A stretch of 64,000 nt of DNA from Mycobacterium sp. MYCO198283 (GCF_021213805.1 NZ_JAJQJI010000002.1:62001-126000), one strand, 5' to 3'; counted from the first letter of the stretch, positions 52,020 through 61,544 are shown. A program made the numbers and translations. Notes: generated from the letters alone by a model not told the origin.

Positions 52020-53513
52020 CTACGGGACGGTCCGGGCCGCCGCGCGCCGCCCGATCGGTATGCGCAGGGTCACCTCGGTGCCGCCGGCCGGCCCGTCGTG
52101 CATGCCGAGCGAACCGTCGAGCTCGGCGGACACCAGGGTGCGGACGATCTGCAGGCCCAGCCGGTCCGCCTTCTCGAGGCTGAACCCCGTCGGGAGGCCG
52201 CGGCCGTTGTCGGCGACCACCACGTCGAGCCAGCGGGCCGACCGCTGCGCGCGGATGGTGACGATTCCCTGCGCGGTGTCGTCGAATCCGTGCTCGAGCG
52301 CGTTCTGCACCAGCTCGGTGATCACCAGGATCAGTGCGGTGGCCCGGTCGCCGTCGAGCAGCCCGAGCGCCCCCTCCCGGTTGATCCGCATCGGCGCGTC
52401 GACGCTCGCCACGTCGTTCATGATCGGCAGGATGCGGTCGATCACCTCGTCGAGGTTGACCTCCTCGTCGACCGACATCGACAGCGCATCGTGGACCAGC
52501 GCGATGGACGACACCCGGCGCACCGATTCCAGCAGCGCCTCGCGGCCCTCGGCGTTGTTGGTGCGCCGCGCCTGCAGCCGCAGCAGCGCCGCCACGGTCT
52601 GCAGGTTGTTCTTGACGCGGTGGTGGATCTCGCGGATGGTCGCGTCCTTGGACAACAGCGCCCGGTCGCGGCGCTTGACCTCGGTGACGTCGCGGATGAG
52701 GACCGCGGCGCCGGCGGCTTCCCCGTGCACCACCAGCGGCAGCGTCCGCATCAGGATGGCCGCACCGCCGGCCTCGACCTCCATGCGCATGCTGGAGCCG
52801 CCCGCCAGCGAATCCCGAATGTGGGTGGCCAGTTCCTGCGCCTCGAACGGATCGGAGATGAGCGGGCGGGTGACGGCCACCAGGTTGTGGCCCTCCAGCT
52901 CCGACGACAACCCCATGCGGTGGTATGCCGACAGCGCGTTGGGGCTGGCGTACACCACGGCGCCGGCGCCGTCGAGGCGGATGAAACCGTCACCGACCCG
53001 CGGGCTGGACCGCGACATCGCGGCGTCGCCGACATTCGGGAACGTCCCCTCCGACAGCATGTGCAACAGGTCGGCGGCGCAGTCGAGGTACGCCAGCTCC
53101 AGCGGGCTGACGCTGCGCCCGTCGGCCAGCGCCGTGCGGTGGGTGAGCACCGCGACCACCCGGTGGCCGTGCCGCACCGGCACCGCCTCGACGTTCAGGC
53201 CGATTCCGCTCGAGGACTGCTCGCCCGCGGTCCGCCGGATGACACCGGAGGTGAAGGCCGCCTGTAACACAGGTTGTTCGGCGGGTTCGGCGACGGTGCC
53301 CACGGCGTCGGACAGCACGGCCGTCGGTGCCGTGTTCGGCCGGCACTGCGCCACGCACACCAGCGACCCGTCATCGCGCCGCACCCACATCAGGTAGTCG
53401 GCGAACGACATGTCCGCCAGCAACTGCCATTCCCCCACCACGGCGTGCAGGTGGTCGACGGCGTCGCCGGGCAGCACCGTGTGCTCGGCGAGCAGTTCAC
53501 CGAGGGTCGACAT
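52020..53513 (-). CDS. pdtaS: PdtaS, soluble sensor histidine kinase
   Basis: 497 residues without membrane helices. The order is GAF-like domain (about 1-155), PAS domain (about 170-280), a HisKA_2 dimerisation box with EIHHRVKNNLQTVAALLRLQ (His297/298), and an ATPase domain with ITELVQNALEHGF and VVADNGRGLP. This is the M. tuberculosis Rv3220c architecture. PdtaS phosphorylates PdtaR, an ANTAR-domain antiterminator encoded elsewhere, and has been linked to nitric oxide and copper sensing and cyclic di-GMP. It lies 29 nt after the biotinylated-carrier gene on the same strand. Confidence 0.95.
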   Translation of the reverse strand: MSTLGELLAEHTVLPGDAVDHLHAVVGEWQLLADMSFADYLMWVRRDDGSLVCVAQCRPNTAPTAVLSDAVGTVAEPAEQPVLQAAFTSGVIRRTAGEQSSSGIGLNVEAVPVRHGHRVVAVLTHRTALADGRSVSPLELAYLDCAADLLHMLSEGTFPNVGDAAMSRSSPRVGDGFIRLDGAGAVVYASPNALSAYHRMGLSSELEGHNLVAVTRPLISDPFEAQELATHIRDSLAGGSSMRMEVEAGGAAILMRTLPLVVHGEAAGAAVLIRDVTEVKRRDRALLSKDATIREIHHRVKNNLQTVAALLRLQARRTNNAEGREALLESVRRVSSIALVHDALSMSVDEEVNLDEVIDRILPIMNDVASVDAPMRINREGALGLLDGDRATALILVITELVQNALEHGFDDTAQGIVTIRAQRSARWLDVVVADNGRGLPTGFSLEKADRLGLQIVRTLVSAELDGSLGMHDGPAGGTEVTLRIPIGRRAAARTVP

Positions 53514-53542
53514 GGCTCAGCGGCGGGCGGGGTGCGGCGCGT

Positions 53543-53758
53543 TCAGGAGATGACGGCGATGAGGTCGCCCGCCTGGATGACGTCGCCGACCGACACGTTG
53601 ACGGCGGTCACGGTGCCGGCCACCTCGGCGATCACCGGGATCTCCATCTTCATGGACTCGAGCAGCACCAGGGTGTCGCCCTCACCGATCTGGTCGCCCT
53701 CGTGGACGACGACCTCGAGCACACTGGCCACGATCTCCGCGCGCACGTCCTCGGCCAT
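53543..53758 (-). CDS. Biotinylated carrier protein (TB7.3, Rv3221c orthologue)
   Basis: 71 residues, a single biotinyl/lipoyl domain. LLESMKMEIPV carries the biotinylated lysine in the classic ESMKME motif. It is a stand-alone biotin carrier of the kind used by acyl-CoA carboxylases or similar enzymes; the partner is not encoded nearby. ATG 53758. It leads the unit that continues into pdtaS. Confidence 0.95.
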   Translation of the reverse strand: MAEDVRAEIVASVLEVVVHEGDQIGEGDTLVLLESMKMEIPVIAEVAGTVTAVNVSVGDVIQAGDLIAVIS

Positions 53759-53903
53759 CTCACCCCACTTCGCTAAGCCCGGCCCTGCTGTCGACCCAAT
53801 CGAACCACAACCCGCCCGGGCGGGGTTGTCGCCAGGTCGTGAGACACTGGGATGAACCCGCCCGCTCCGGGCGCCCGCGACGAGACGAAACCGAGGTGCA
53901 GCC

Positions 53904-53978
53904 ATGGCCAAGCGTGGCCGTAAGAAGCGCGATCGCAAGCACAGCAAGGCCAACCACGGCAAGCGGCCCAACGCCTGA
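53904..53978 (+). CDS. 50S ribosomal protein bL37 (24 residues)
   Basis: A 24-codon gene, too small for most gene finders. It encodes a strongly basic peptide, MAKRGRKKRDRKHSKANH then GKRPNA, matching my memory of bL37, the small protein found in mycobacterial 50S subunits by cryo-EM. It contains ten Lys/Arg and no acidic residue except one Asp. It is divergent from TB7.3 by 145 nt and convergent with rshA by 21 nt. The upstream gap contains a GC-rich near-palindrome (ACAACCC-GCCCGGGC-GGGGTTGT). Confidence 0.88.
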   Translation: MAKRGRKKRDRKHSKANHGKRPNA

Positions 53979-53999
53979 CCGGCCGGCGACGCCCGAGGC

Positions 54000-54305
54000 T
54001 CAGCCGCGCCCGACGATGGTGGTGCGGCTGATCTCGAGCATCAGCCGCTGCCGCAACCCGTCCGGCGCGCGCTCCCCGCTGCACTTGGTGGCGATGAGCT
54101 TCTTCAGCCGTTCCTCCAGGCCGTAGTGCCGTAGGCAGGCCGGGCATTCCTCGAGGTGGTGCCGCAGCTGGTCGCGGGTCTCCGGCGTGCATTCGCCGTC
54201 CAGCAGCGTCCACACCTCGGCGAGCACGGCTGCGCAGTCCGGGTGCTCCGGATCGACCTGGGGGCGCGGCGCGCAGTCCTTCTCGTCGCGGATCTCGTCG
54301 CTCAT
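54000..54305 (-). CDS. rshA: RshA, zinc anti-sigma factor of SigH
   Basis: 101 residues; ATG 54305 overlaps the sigH stop (ATGA). The ZAS motif is H50-x3-C54-x2-C57 within [16 protein letters not shown], with further Cys at 11, 24, 39 and 74. RshA binds SigH in reducing conditions; oxidation of the motif releases it. The stop-start overlap secures co-expression. Confidence 0.96.
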   Translation of the reverse strand: MSDEIRDEKDCAPRPQVDPEHPDCAAVLAEVWTLLDGECTPETRDQLRHHLEECPACLRHYGLEERLKKLIATKCSGERAPDGLRQRLMLEISRTTIVGRG

Positions 54306-54940
54306 GACGACACCTCCGTGCGCGTGCGGTTGAAGCCACGTTCCTGGGCGACGTCGGCCAGCAGCTCCCGCAGCTGCCGGCGGCCGCGGTGCAGCCGGGA
54401 CATCACGGTCCCGATGGGCGTATCCATGATCTCGGCGATCTCCTTGTACGGGAAACCCTCGACGTCGGCGTAGTAGACCGCCATCCGGAAGTCCTCGGGC
54501 AGGGCCTGCAGCGCCGCCTTGATGTCGTCGTCGGGCAGCGTCTCCAGCGCCTCAACCTCGGCCGAACGCAACCCTGTCGAGGTGTGCTCGGCGTTGGCCG
54601 CCAGCTGCCAGTCGGTGATCTCCTCGGTCGGGTACTCCGCCGGTTGCCGCTGCTTCTTGCGGTAGGAGTTGATGTAGGTGTTGGTCAGGATGCGGTAGAG
54701 CCACGCCTTGAGATTCGTGCCCTCGCGAAACGACCGGAAACCCGCGTAGGCCTTCACCATCGTTTCTTGCAGCAGGTCCTCGGCGTCGGCCGGGTTGCGG
54801 GTCATCCGCAGCGCGCCGCCGTAGAGCTGGTCGACCAGCGGGATGGCGTCGCGTTCGAAGCGCGCCGTCAGCTCGGCATCGGTCTCGACGCGTTCGGCGC
54901 CGGCATCCGATGCGCCGGGCTCGCCGTCACCGTCGGTCAT
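54302..54940 (-). CDS. sigH: SigH, ECF sigma factor
   Basis: 212 residues from ATG 54940, preceded by GAAGGGA at 8 nt. Region 2 reads [29 protein letters not shown] with the -10-binding [22 protein letters not shown] next; region 4 is [39 protein letters not shown]. SigH controls the oxidative and heat stress response (thioredoxin, mycothiol, chaperones). Longer starts at 55009 and 55045 exist, but the chosen one has the best ribosome site. A SigH-type promoter lies upstream, so the gene should be autoregulated. It overlaps rshA. Confidence 0.96.
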   Translation of the reverse strand: MTDGDGEPGASDAGAERVETDAELTARFERDAIPLVDQLYGGALRMTRNPADAEDLLQETMVKAYAGFRSFREGTNLKAWLYRILTNTYINSYRKKQRQPAEYPTEEITDWQLAANAEHTSTGLRSAEVEALETLPDDDIKAALQALPEDFRMAVYYADVEGFPYKEIAEIMDTPIGTVMSRLHRGRRQLRELLADVAQERGFNRTRTEVSS

Positions 54941-55081
54941 CGCGGTCCCTTCTTCGGCGGCGGCTGCGGCGTCCCACGTGTTCGCCGGACGCTCGAGTAT
55001 CACCGTCGACACTGCAATCCCCTTCGTCGATCCTACGGGCGACACCGCTCACGGCACGGCCAACCCCTGATCGATCGGCAT

Positions 55082-55107
55082 AACAGCGCCGGGCGCGCCG
55101 CTGTTCC
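55082..55107 (-). promoter_or_regulatory. SigH-dependent autoregulatory promoter of sigH
   Basis: On the minus strand GGAACA (55102-55107), a 17-nt spacer and GTT (55082-55084) match the SigH consensus. The leader to sigH would be about 135 nt. Confidence 0.8.
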
Positions 55108-55126
55108 CCCGACATTCGCCGCGACC

Positions 55127-55132
55127 TAGGCT
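55127..55132 (+). promoter_or_regulatory. -10 box (TAGGCT) for leaderless SDR gene
   Basis: TAGGCT plus 7 nt leads to ATG 55140. The -35 of this promoter (about 55104-55109) overlaps the -35 of the divergent sigH promoter. Confidence 0.5.
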
Positions 55133-55139
55133 GACCTCC

Positions 55140-55994
55140 ATGGCACACGGACCGCTGGCCGGTAAGACGATGTTCATCTCGGGTGCGAGCCGCGGAATCG
55201 GGCTGGCGATCGCCAAACGCGTCGCCGCCGACGGGGCGAACGTTGCGCTGGTCGCCAAGACCGCCGAACCCCACCCCAAGCTGCCGGGCACCGTCTACAC
55301 CGCGGCGCAGGAGATCGAGGACGCCGGCGGCCGGGCGCTGCCCATCGTCGGCGACATCCGCGACGGCGACTCGGTGGCGGCCGCGGTGGCCAAGACGGTC
55401 GAGGAGTTCGGCGGGATCGACATCTGCGTGAACAACGCGTCGGCGATCAACCTCGGGTCGATCGAGGATGTGCCCCTGAAGCGGTTCGACCTGATGAACG
55501 GCATCCAGGTGCGCGGCACCTACGCCGTGATCCAGGCGTGCATTCCCCACCTCAAGGGCGGCGACAACCCGCACATCCTGACGCTGTCACCGCCGCTGCG
55601 CCTGGAACCCAAGTGGCTGACGCCGACGCCGTACATGATGGCGAAGTTCGGCATGACGCTGTGCGCGCTGGGCGCCGCGGAGGAACTGCGGGAGGCGGGC
55701 GTCGCGTCGAACACGCTGTGGCCCCGCACCATGGTCGCCACCGCCGCCGTGCAGAACCTGCTCGGCGGCGACGAGGCGATGGCCCGCTCCCGCAAGCCCG
55801 AGGTGTACGCCGACGCCGCCTATGCGGTGCTGACCCGACCGGCCCGCGACTACACCGGCCAGACGCTGCTGTGCGAGGACGTGCTGCTCGACGCCGGTGT
55901 CACCGACCTGTCGCAGTACGACTGCGTGCCGGGCTCGGAGCTGGGCGTCGACTTCTGGGTGGACGGCCCGAACCCGCCGGGCTACGCGGGCTGA
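55140..55994 (+). CDS. Short-chain dehydrogenase (Rv3224 orthologue, HSDL2-like)
   Basis: 284 residues. FISGASRGIGLAIAKRV is the NAD(P)-binding loop, ICVNNASAI the NNAG-type motif, and ILTLSPPLRLEP with PYMMAKFGM give the catalytic Ser-Tyr-Lys set. The long insert VAKTAEPHPKLPGTVYTAAQEIE and the order of motifs resemble the peroxisomal HSDL2 group, which suggests a fatty-acid or acyl-CoA type substrate; this is inference. It shares a divergent promoter region with sigH, so stress-linked expression is possible. Confidence 0.9.
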   Translation: MAHGPLAGKTMFISGASRGIGLAIAKRVAADGANVALVAKTAEPHPKLPGTVYTAAQEIEDAGGRALPIVGDIRDGDSVAAAVAKTVEEFGGIDICVNNASAINLGSIEDVPLKRFDLMNGIQVRGTYAVIQACIPHLKGGDNPHILTLSPPLRLEPKWLTPTPYMMAKFGMTLCALGAAEELREAGVASNTLWPRTMVATAAVQNLLGGDEAMARSRKPEVYADAAYAVLTRPARDYTGQTLLCEDVLLDAGVTDLSQYDCVPGSELGVDFWVDGPNPPGYAG

Positions 55995-56020
55995 CGCCAC
56001 CGGCGATCAGGTTGCGGCGA

Positions 56021-57517
56021 TCAGGTTGCGGCAGAAAGGATTCCGCGCCCGATCGCCTCGCGGACCACGGGGAGGGCGGCGTCGGCCAGCGCACCGGCGT
56101 CCACACCGTGGTGCGCGGCGAGCAGGTCGATCAGCGTGCCGAGCGGCACCTCGCCGCGGCACCCCGCCAAGAGCGCCCGCGACACCTCGTCGACGCCCAG
56201 GACGGCGCCGGGACCGCCGGGCCGGCGCACCGCCGCGCCGACCACCTGCCAGCCGTCGGGGCCCGGCAGCGACTGCTCCTCCAGGAACACCGGCGCCGTC
56301 GACAGCCGCGCCGCCAACAGCTGCGCGTTCGACGTCTCGTGCAGGTACTCGCGGCGGGCGAAGAACGCCTCGACCTCCGGGCCGGTCAGCGCCTCGTCGG
56401 CGCCGGTGATCGCCTCGACGACGTGCTCGGGGTCGCGGTGCTCGCCCGGGCGCGGGGCGCGCAGCACCACCACGCCCATGCCGACGCCGGCGATGCCCTC
56501 GGCCTCGAACCAGTCCAACCAGTCCCGGCCGCGCCGCGCGGCCGCCTCGGGCGGTTCACCGGCATCGGACGTCCACAGCGAGACGTAGCTGATCGGGTCG
56601 GCGAATTCGCGCTGCACCACCCAGGCGTGCAAGCCGGTGCCGGCGAGCCACCCGGTGACCCGCTGCTGCCAGTTCGCGGGGTCGCGCACGATCCAGTTGG
56701 CCATCAGCTGCGCGGTGCCGCCGGGCGTCAGGTGGTCGTGGGCCTCGCGGATCAGCTGCTCGCTCAAGCCGTCTCCGACCATGCCCGAATCCCGGTACTG
56801 GTAGTCCAAGGCGCCGGTGCCGACGACGAACGGCGGATTGGACACCACGAGGTCGAACCGCTCGCCGGTCACCGGCTCGAACAGGCTGCCGGGCCGCAGG
56901 TCCCACGCCATGCCGTTGAGCCGCGCGGTCGCGGCGGCCAGTGCCAGCGCCCGCTCGTTGGTGTCGGTGGCGACGATCTCGTCGCAGTGCGCGTGCAGGT
57001 GCAGCGCCTGGATGCCGCACCCGGTGCCCAGGTCGAGCGCCCGCTGCACCGGGCTGCGGATCACCGCGTGCGCCAACGTGATCGACGCGCCGCCGATGCC
57101 CAGCACGTGGTCGCGGCTTACGGCGCCGGGGCGGGTGGCGGCGTCGAGGTCCGACACCACGAGGAAGTCGCGGGCGCCGTCGCCGTGAGGGCGGATGTCG
57201 AGCGCGGCCCGCAGCGTGCCGGTGCCGCCGGACTCGAGGACGCCAGCGTCCCGCAGTGCGTCGAGATCCACGGTCGGGAAGGCCGCCGCGACCCGGTCCC
57301 GCGGTTCGTCGGCGCCGAGCAGGAACAGCCGCACCAGCGTCGCCAGCGGACGGTCGGTGCGTTCGGTGACGCGCTGCGCCGACCACCACAGCCCGCGGCT
57401 GAACGCGGCGCTCGCGTCGGCACCCAGCAGTGCCGCGACGCCGTCGGTCGTGTAGTCCGCGGCCCGCAGATCCGCTCCGAGGGCGTCGACGACCGCGGCG
57501 GAACCCAACGGCGTCAC
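56021..57517 (-). CDS. SAM-dependent methyltransferase, HemK-like
   Basis: 498 residues from GTG 57517, which overlaps the SRAP stop (GTGA). After an N-terminal helical domain of about 140 residues, RALDLGTGCGIQALHLHAHCDEIVATD is the SAM-binding motif and FDLVVSNPPFVVG the NPPF motif of N5-glutamine or N6-adenine methyltransferases. A C-terminal ~190-residue extension follows that has no motif known to me. The substrate could be RNA, DNA or protein. Co-transcription with the DNA-protein crosslink gene upstream is notable. I do not recall this gene at the same place in M. tuberculosis. Confidence 0.85.
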   Translation of the reverse strand: MTPLGSAAVVDALGADLRAADYTTDGVAALLGADASAAFSRGLWWSAQRVTERTDRPLATLVRLFLLGADEPRDRVAAAFPTVDLDALRDAGVLESGGTGTLRAALDIRPHGDGARDFLVVSDLDAATRPGAVSRDHVLGIGGASITLAHAVIRSPVQRALDLGTGCGIQALHLHAHCDEIVATDTNERALALAAATARLNGMAWDLRPGSLFEPVTGERFDLVVSNPPFVVGTGALDYQYRDSGMVGDGLSEQLIREAHDHLTPGGTAQLMANWIVRDPANWQQRVTGWLAGTGLHAWVVQREFADPISYVSLWTSDAGEPPEAAARRGRDWLDWFEAEGIAGVGMGVVVLRAPRPGEHRDPEHVVEAITGADEALTGPEVEAFFARREYLHETSNAQLLAARLSTAPVFLEEQSLPGPDGWQVVGAAVRRPGGPGAVLGVDEVSRALLAGCRGEVPLGTLIDLLAAHHGVDAGALADAALPVVREAIGRGILSAAT

Positions 57518-58272
57518 AACAGGGTCGCCTGCTCGGGTTCGGGTTCCCCGGTCGCCGGTTCGATCAATTCCGGTCCGTTGTTGCGGATGTTGTTGACCAG
57601 CGTCGACACCTGCCGGATCTCGATGCGGTCGAGGTCGCCGTGGCCGCGCAACAGCCCCTCGTCGACCGGCGCGTCGGGGTCGAGCCAGCGGTCCCAGTCG
57701 GCGGCGCTGACGGTCAGCGGCATGCGGTCGTGGATCTCGGCGAGCGGACCGGCGGCGTCGGTGGTGATGATCGTGCAGCTCAGCAGCGGCGGTGTGTCCG
57801 GTGACGCACCCTTCGGCCGCCACGTCGACCACAGGCCCGCCATGAACAGCGGCTCCCCGTCGGCGGCGTGCAGAAAGAACGGCGTCTTCGACCCCTTCGC
57901 GCCCTTCCACTCGTACCAGCCGTCCATCGGCACCAGGCAGCGCTTGGCCTTCGCCGCCGACCGGAACGCCGGCGAGGTGGTGATGGTCTCGGCCCGGGCG
58001 TTGATGAGCAGCGGTCCCTTGGTCTGCGGTGCGCCGTCGGCGGTGGCCGCGGCCCACGGCGGGACGAGGCCCCACCGCATGAGCCGCACTCGCCGGGTGG
58101 GGTCGTCGTCGGGCTCGCTGTGGCGGCGCACCACGGTGGCGATGGTCGTCGTGGGCGCGACGTTGAAGTTGGGCGCCGGTGGCTGCGCCTGCTGATCGGT
58201 GGCCTCGTCGATCGCCTGGATCTTCTGCGCCAGCAGGGCCGGATCGGTGGTGACCGCGAATCGACCGCACAT
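57514..58272 (-). CDS. SRAP-domain protein (YedK/HMCES type, Rv3226c orthologue)
   Basis: 252 residues starting MCGRF. Cys2, exposed after removal of the initiator Met, forms a stable thiazolidine crosslink with abasic sites in single-stranded DNA. Asn in NFNVAPT, Glu in GWYEWK and His in IHDRMPL complete the active site. The protein shields abasic sites during replication, often under SOS control; no LexA box was noticed upstream. A CACCAT box lies 6 nt before the ATG. The methyltransferase gene overlaps its stop. Confidence 0.94.
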   Translation of the reverse strand: MCGRFAVTTDPALLAQKIQAIDEATDQQAQPPAPNFNVAPTTTIATVVRRHSEPDDDPTRRVRLMRWGLVPPWAAATADGAPQTKGPLLINARAETITTSPAFRSAAKAKRCLVPMDGWYEWKGAKGSKTPFFLHAADGEPLFMAGLWSTWRPKGASPDTPPLLSCTIITTDAAGPLAEIHDRMPLTVSAADWDRWLDPDAPVDEGLLRGHGDLDRIEIRQVSTLVNNIRNNGPELIEPATGEPEPEQATLL

Positions 58273-58278
58273 GACTTC

Positions 58279-58284
58279 ATGGTG
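58279..58284 (-). promoter_or_regulatory. -10 box (CACCAT) for leaderless SRAP gene
   Basis: Minus-strand CACCAT plus 6 nt (gaagtc) leads to ATG 58272. Confidence 0.35.
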
Positions 58285-58318
58285 GCAGAGCGCTCGCGCG
58301 CCGCGCAGCCCCGCTTGG

Positions 58319-58324
58319 CAGGAT
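58319..58324 (+). promoter_or_regulatory. -10 box (CAGGAT) for leaderless aroA
   Basis: CAGGAT plus 7 nt (ggaggcc) leads to GTG 58332. The ATG at 58323 overlaps the box. Confidence 0.4.
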
Positions 58325-58331
58325 GGAGGCC

Positions 58332-59624
58332 GTGAGCGAAGCGACGGCGACCGGGTGGTGGCCGGCGCCCACCGCGTCGGGACCCGTCGACGCGACGGTG
58401 CAGGTGCCGGGCTCGAAGTCGCAGACCAACCGCGCGCTGGTGCTCGCGGCGCTGGCCGACGGCACCGCCACCGTCACCGGCGCGCTGCGCAGCCGCGACA
58501 CCGACCTGATGATCGGCGCGCTGCGGACCCTCGGTGTGCGGATCGAGGGCGACGGGCCCGATCTCACCGTCTCGGGCGGCGTGGCGCCGACCGGCACCGC
58601 CCGGGTCGACTGCGGGCTCGCCGGCACGGTGCTGCGGTTCGTGCCGCCCCTCGCGGCGCTCGGCACGGCCGCGGTGACCTTCGACGGCGACGAGCAGGCC
58701 CGCGCCCGCCCGATCGCACCGCTGCTCGCCGGGCTGCGCGACCTCGGGGTGGACGTCGCCGGCGACGGGCTGCCGTTCACGGTGCACGGCCACGGCGGTG
58801 TCGTCGGCGGCACCGTCGCCATCGACGCGTCGGCGTCGTCGCAGTTCGTCTCCGGGCTGCTGCTGGCCGCGGCCGGCTTCGCCGACGGGCTCACCGTCCG
58901 CCACACCGGGCAGACGCTGCCCTCGGCGCCGCACATCGCGATGACGGTGACGATGCTGCGGGAAGCGGGTGTCGACGTCGACGACTCCGAGCCGGCGACC
59001 TGGCGGGTGGCGCCCGGCGCGGTGGCCGCGCGGAACTGGGTGATCGAGCCGGACCTGTCGAACGCGGTGCCGTTCCTGGCGGCCGCGGCGGTCACCGCCG
59101 GCACGGTGCGCCTCGCCGGGTGGCCCGACGTCAGCGTCCAGCCCGCCGACGACATCCTCGCGATCCTGCGGTCGCTGGGCTGTACGGTGCGCCGCACCGG
59201 CCGCGAGCTGGAGGTTCGGGGCAGCGCCGGGTACGGCGGCCTGGACATCGACCTGCGCGACGTCGGCGAGCTCACCCCGGCGGTCGCCGTGCTCGCGGCG
59301 CTGGCAGCCCCCGGAGCGGTGTCGACGTTGCGCGGGGTGGCGCACCTGCGGGGCCACGAGACCGACCGGCTCGCCGCGCTGCGCGCCGAACTGACCGGTC
59401 TCGGCGGCGACTGCGAGGAGACCGCCGACGGGCTGCGGATCACCGCCGTGCCGTTGCACGGCGGCGCCTGGCACTCCTACGCCGACCACCGGATGGCGAT
59501 GGCCGGCGCGATCGTCGGGTTGCGGGTGCCCGGCGTCGCGGTCGAGGACATCGCGACGACGGCCAAGACGCTGCCGGACTTCGCCGGGCTGTGGCTGGAC
59601 ATGCTCGCGGGACGACCGCGGTGA
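58332..59624 (+). CDS. aroA: EPSP synthase (3-phosphoshikimate 1-carboxyvinyltransferase)
   Basis: 430 residues from GTG 58332; ATG 58323 gives three more. [20 protein letters not shown] is the shikimate-3-phosphate binding motif, [15 protein letters not shown] (LxGxxxRF) and [15 protein letters not shown] are the conserved blocks of class I enzymes. It joins phosphoenolpyruvate to shikimate-3-phosphate in the aromatic amino acid pathway. The gene is divergent from the SRAP gene and its stop overlaps the rsgA start (GTGA). Confidence 0.96.
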   Translation: MSEATATGWWPAPTASGPVDATVQVPGSKSQTNRALVLAALADGTATVTGALRSRDTDLMIGALRTLGVRIEGDGPDLTVSGGVAPTGTARVDCGLAGTVLRFVPPLAALGTAAVTFDGDEQARARPIAPLLAGLRDLGVDVAGDGLPFTVHGHGGVVGGTVAIDASASSQFVSGLLLAAAGFADGLTVRHTGQTLPSAPHIAMTVTMLREAGVDVDDSEPATWRVAPGAVAARNWVIEPDLSNAVPFLAAAAVTAGTVRLAGWPDVSVQPADDILAILRSLGCTVRRTGRELEVRGSAGYGGLDIDLRDVGELTPAVAVLAALAAPGAVSTLRGVAHLRGHETDRLAALRAELTGLGGDCEETADGLRITAVPLHGGAWHSYADHRMAMAGAIVGLRVPGVAVEDIATTAKTLPDFAGLWLDMLAGRPR

Positions 59625-60607
59625 CACGCCCCTACGACGAGTCCGACGTGCGCGTGCGCCCCGGGCGGGGGTCGCGGCCGCGGACCAAGATCCGGCCGGA
59701 TCACGCCGACGCCACGACGGGCATGGTCGTCACCGTCGACCGCGGCCGGTGGGGATGCGTCCTCGGCGGCGACCCGGCCCGCCGGGTCACCGCGATGCGG
59801 GCCCGCGAACTGGGCCGCACCTCGATCGTCGTCGGCGACGACGTCGACCTCGTCGGCGACCTGAGCGGGCGGCCGGACACGTTGGCCCGCATCGTGCGTC
59901 GCGGCGAGCGGCGCACCGAGCTCCGCCGCACCGCTGACGACACCGATCCCACCGAGCGGGTGGTGGTGGCCAACGCCGACCGGCTGCTCATCGTCGTCGC
60001 GCTGGCCGATCCGCCGCCGCGCACCGGCTTCGTCGAGCGCGCCCTGGTGGCGGCCTACACCGGCGGACTCGAACCCGTCCTGTGCCTGACGAAGACCGAT
60101 CTGGCGCCCGCCGAGCCGTTCGCCGCCCAGTTCGCCGGCCTCGACCTCACCATCATCACCGCGGGCCGCGGCGATCCGCTCGACGCGCTGACCGCGCTGC
60201 TGGTCGGGCAGGTGACCGTGCTGCTCGGGCATTCCGGCGTCGGCAAGTCGACCATGGTGAACCGGCTGGTGCCCGACGCGGGCCGGGCGATCGGCGACGT
60301 GTCCGGCGCCGGCAAGGGCCGCCACACGTCCACCCAGTCGGTGGCGCTGGCGCTGCCGTCGGGCGGCTGGATCATCGACACGCCGGGGGTGCGGTCGTTC
60401 GGGCTGGCCCACATCGCGCCCGACGACGTGTTGCGGGCGTTCTCCGATCTGGCCGCCGCCATCGAGGACTGTCCCCGCGGCTGCGGCCATCTCGGCCCGC
60501 CGGCCGATCCGGAGTGCGCGCTGGACACCCTGTCCGGCGCGGCGGCCGACCGCGTGCAGGCGGCGCGCCGACTGCTGGTCGTGCTGCACGAGGCGACGAG
60601 TTACTGA
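59621..60607 (+). CDS. rsgA: Ribosome small-subunit GTPase RsgA
   Basis: 328 residues. The G motifs occur in the circularly permuted order of this family: CLTKTDL (G4), [14 protein letters not shown] (G1), GRHTST (G2), [11 protein letters not shown] (G3). An OB-like domain precedes them and a zinc finger [16 protein letters not shown] follows. It checks the decoding site in late 30S assembly. GTG 59621 overlaps the aroA stop by 4 nt; the pair is conserved in M. tuberculosis (Rv3227-Rv3228). Confidence 0.95.
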   Translation: MTRPYDESDVRVRPGRGSRPRTKIRPDHADATTGMVVTVDRGRWGCVLGGDPARRVTAMRARELGRTSIVVGDDVDLVGDLSGRPDTLARIVRRGERRTELRRTADDTDPTERVVVANADRLLIVVALADPPPRTGFVERALVAAYTGGLEPVLCLTKTDLAPAEPFAAQFAGLDLTIITAGRGDPLDALTALLVGQVTVLLGHSGVGKSTMVNRLVPDAGRAIGDVSGAGKGRHTSTQSVALALPSGGWIIDTPGVRSFGLAHIAPDDVLRAFSDLAAAIEDCPRGCGHLGPPADPECALDTLSGAAADRVQAARRLLVVLHEATSY

Positions 60608-60673
60608 CCAGCGGGGGTTTGTCCGCGCGACGCGCCGGGCACGCAGCTCACTCGCGCTACCAGGAGGTCATCC

Positions 60674-61534
60674 GTGACAGACGTTCCCCGCATCACCCTC
60701 AACGACGGCAACACCATTCCGCAGCTCGGGTTCGGGGTCTACCAGATCGATCCCGCCGGCACCGCCGACGCGGTGCGCACCGCCCTGGAGGTGGGCTACC
60801 GCCACATCGACACCGCGCAGATGTACGGCAACGAGGCCGGCGTCGGGCAGGGCATCCGCGACGCCGGCCTGGATCGCGGCGAGGTGTTCGTCACGAGCAA
60901 GCTCAACAACAACCACCACCGGCCCGACGACGCCCGCCGCAGCTTCGACGCCACCCTGGCCGAGCTCGGATTCGACGGCGACGACCGCTATGTGGACCTG
61001 TTCCTCATCCACTGGCCGCTGCCGACGCGTTACGACGGGGATTTCGTCTCGACCTGGCAGACGTTGGAGGAGTTCGCCCGCGACGGGCGCGCCCGCAGCA
61101 TCGGCGTGTCGAACTTCCAGGTGGCGCACCTGGAGCGGCTGGCCGCGGAAACCGACACCGTGCCGGCGGTCAACCAGATCGAGGTGCATCCGTACTTCAC
61201 CAACGACGACGTGCGGACGTACGGCGCCGCGCACGCGATCGTGACGGAGGCGTGGTCGCCGATCGCGCAGGGCAAGGTGCTCGACGATCCGGTGGTGGTG
61301 CGCATCGCCGAGGCGGTCGGCAGGAGCCCGGCGCAGACCGTCCTGCGGTGGCACATCCAGCGGGGCGACGTCGTGTTCCCGAAGTCGGTGACGCCGCAGC
61401 GGATCCGCGACAACTTCGCGCTGTTCGACTTCGAGCTCTCCGACGCCGACATGGCGGCGCTCACCGCGCTCGACCGCGGCGAGGACGGCCGCACCGGCGG
61501 GCATCCCGACAGGTTCGACTACCTGCCGGACTGA
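60674..61534 (+). CDS. Aldo/keto reductase
   Basis: 286 residues from GTG 60674, preceded by AGGAGG at 8 nt. GYRHIDTAQMYGNEAGVG holds the catalytic Asp and Tyr, VTSKLNNNHH the Lys, LIHWPLP the His, and SIGVSNFQVAHLERL and VFPKSVTPQRIRDN the NADPH-binding regions. It is a cytosolic NADPH-dependent carbonyl reductase of the 2,5-diketogluconate reductase type; the physiological substrate is not apparent. It is convergent with desA3 across the palindromic repeat. I do not recall this gene at this place in M. tuberculosis. Confidence 0.93.
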   Translation: MTDVPRITLNDGNTIPQLGFGVYQIDPAGTADAVRTALEVGYRHIDTAQMYGNEAGVGQGIRDAGLDRGEVFVTSKLNNNHHRPDDARRSFDATLAELGFDGDDRYVDLFLIHWPLPTRYDGDFVSTWQTLEEFARDGRARSIGVSNFQVAHLERLAAETDTVPAVNQIEVHPYFTNDDVRTYGAAHAIVTEAWSPIAQGKVLDDPVVVRIAEAVGRSPAQTVLRWHIQRGDVVFPKSVTPQRIRDNFALFDFELSDADMAALTALDRGEDGRTGGHPDRFDYLPD

Positions 61535-61544
61535 CGACGTCGCA

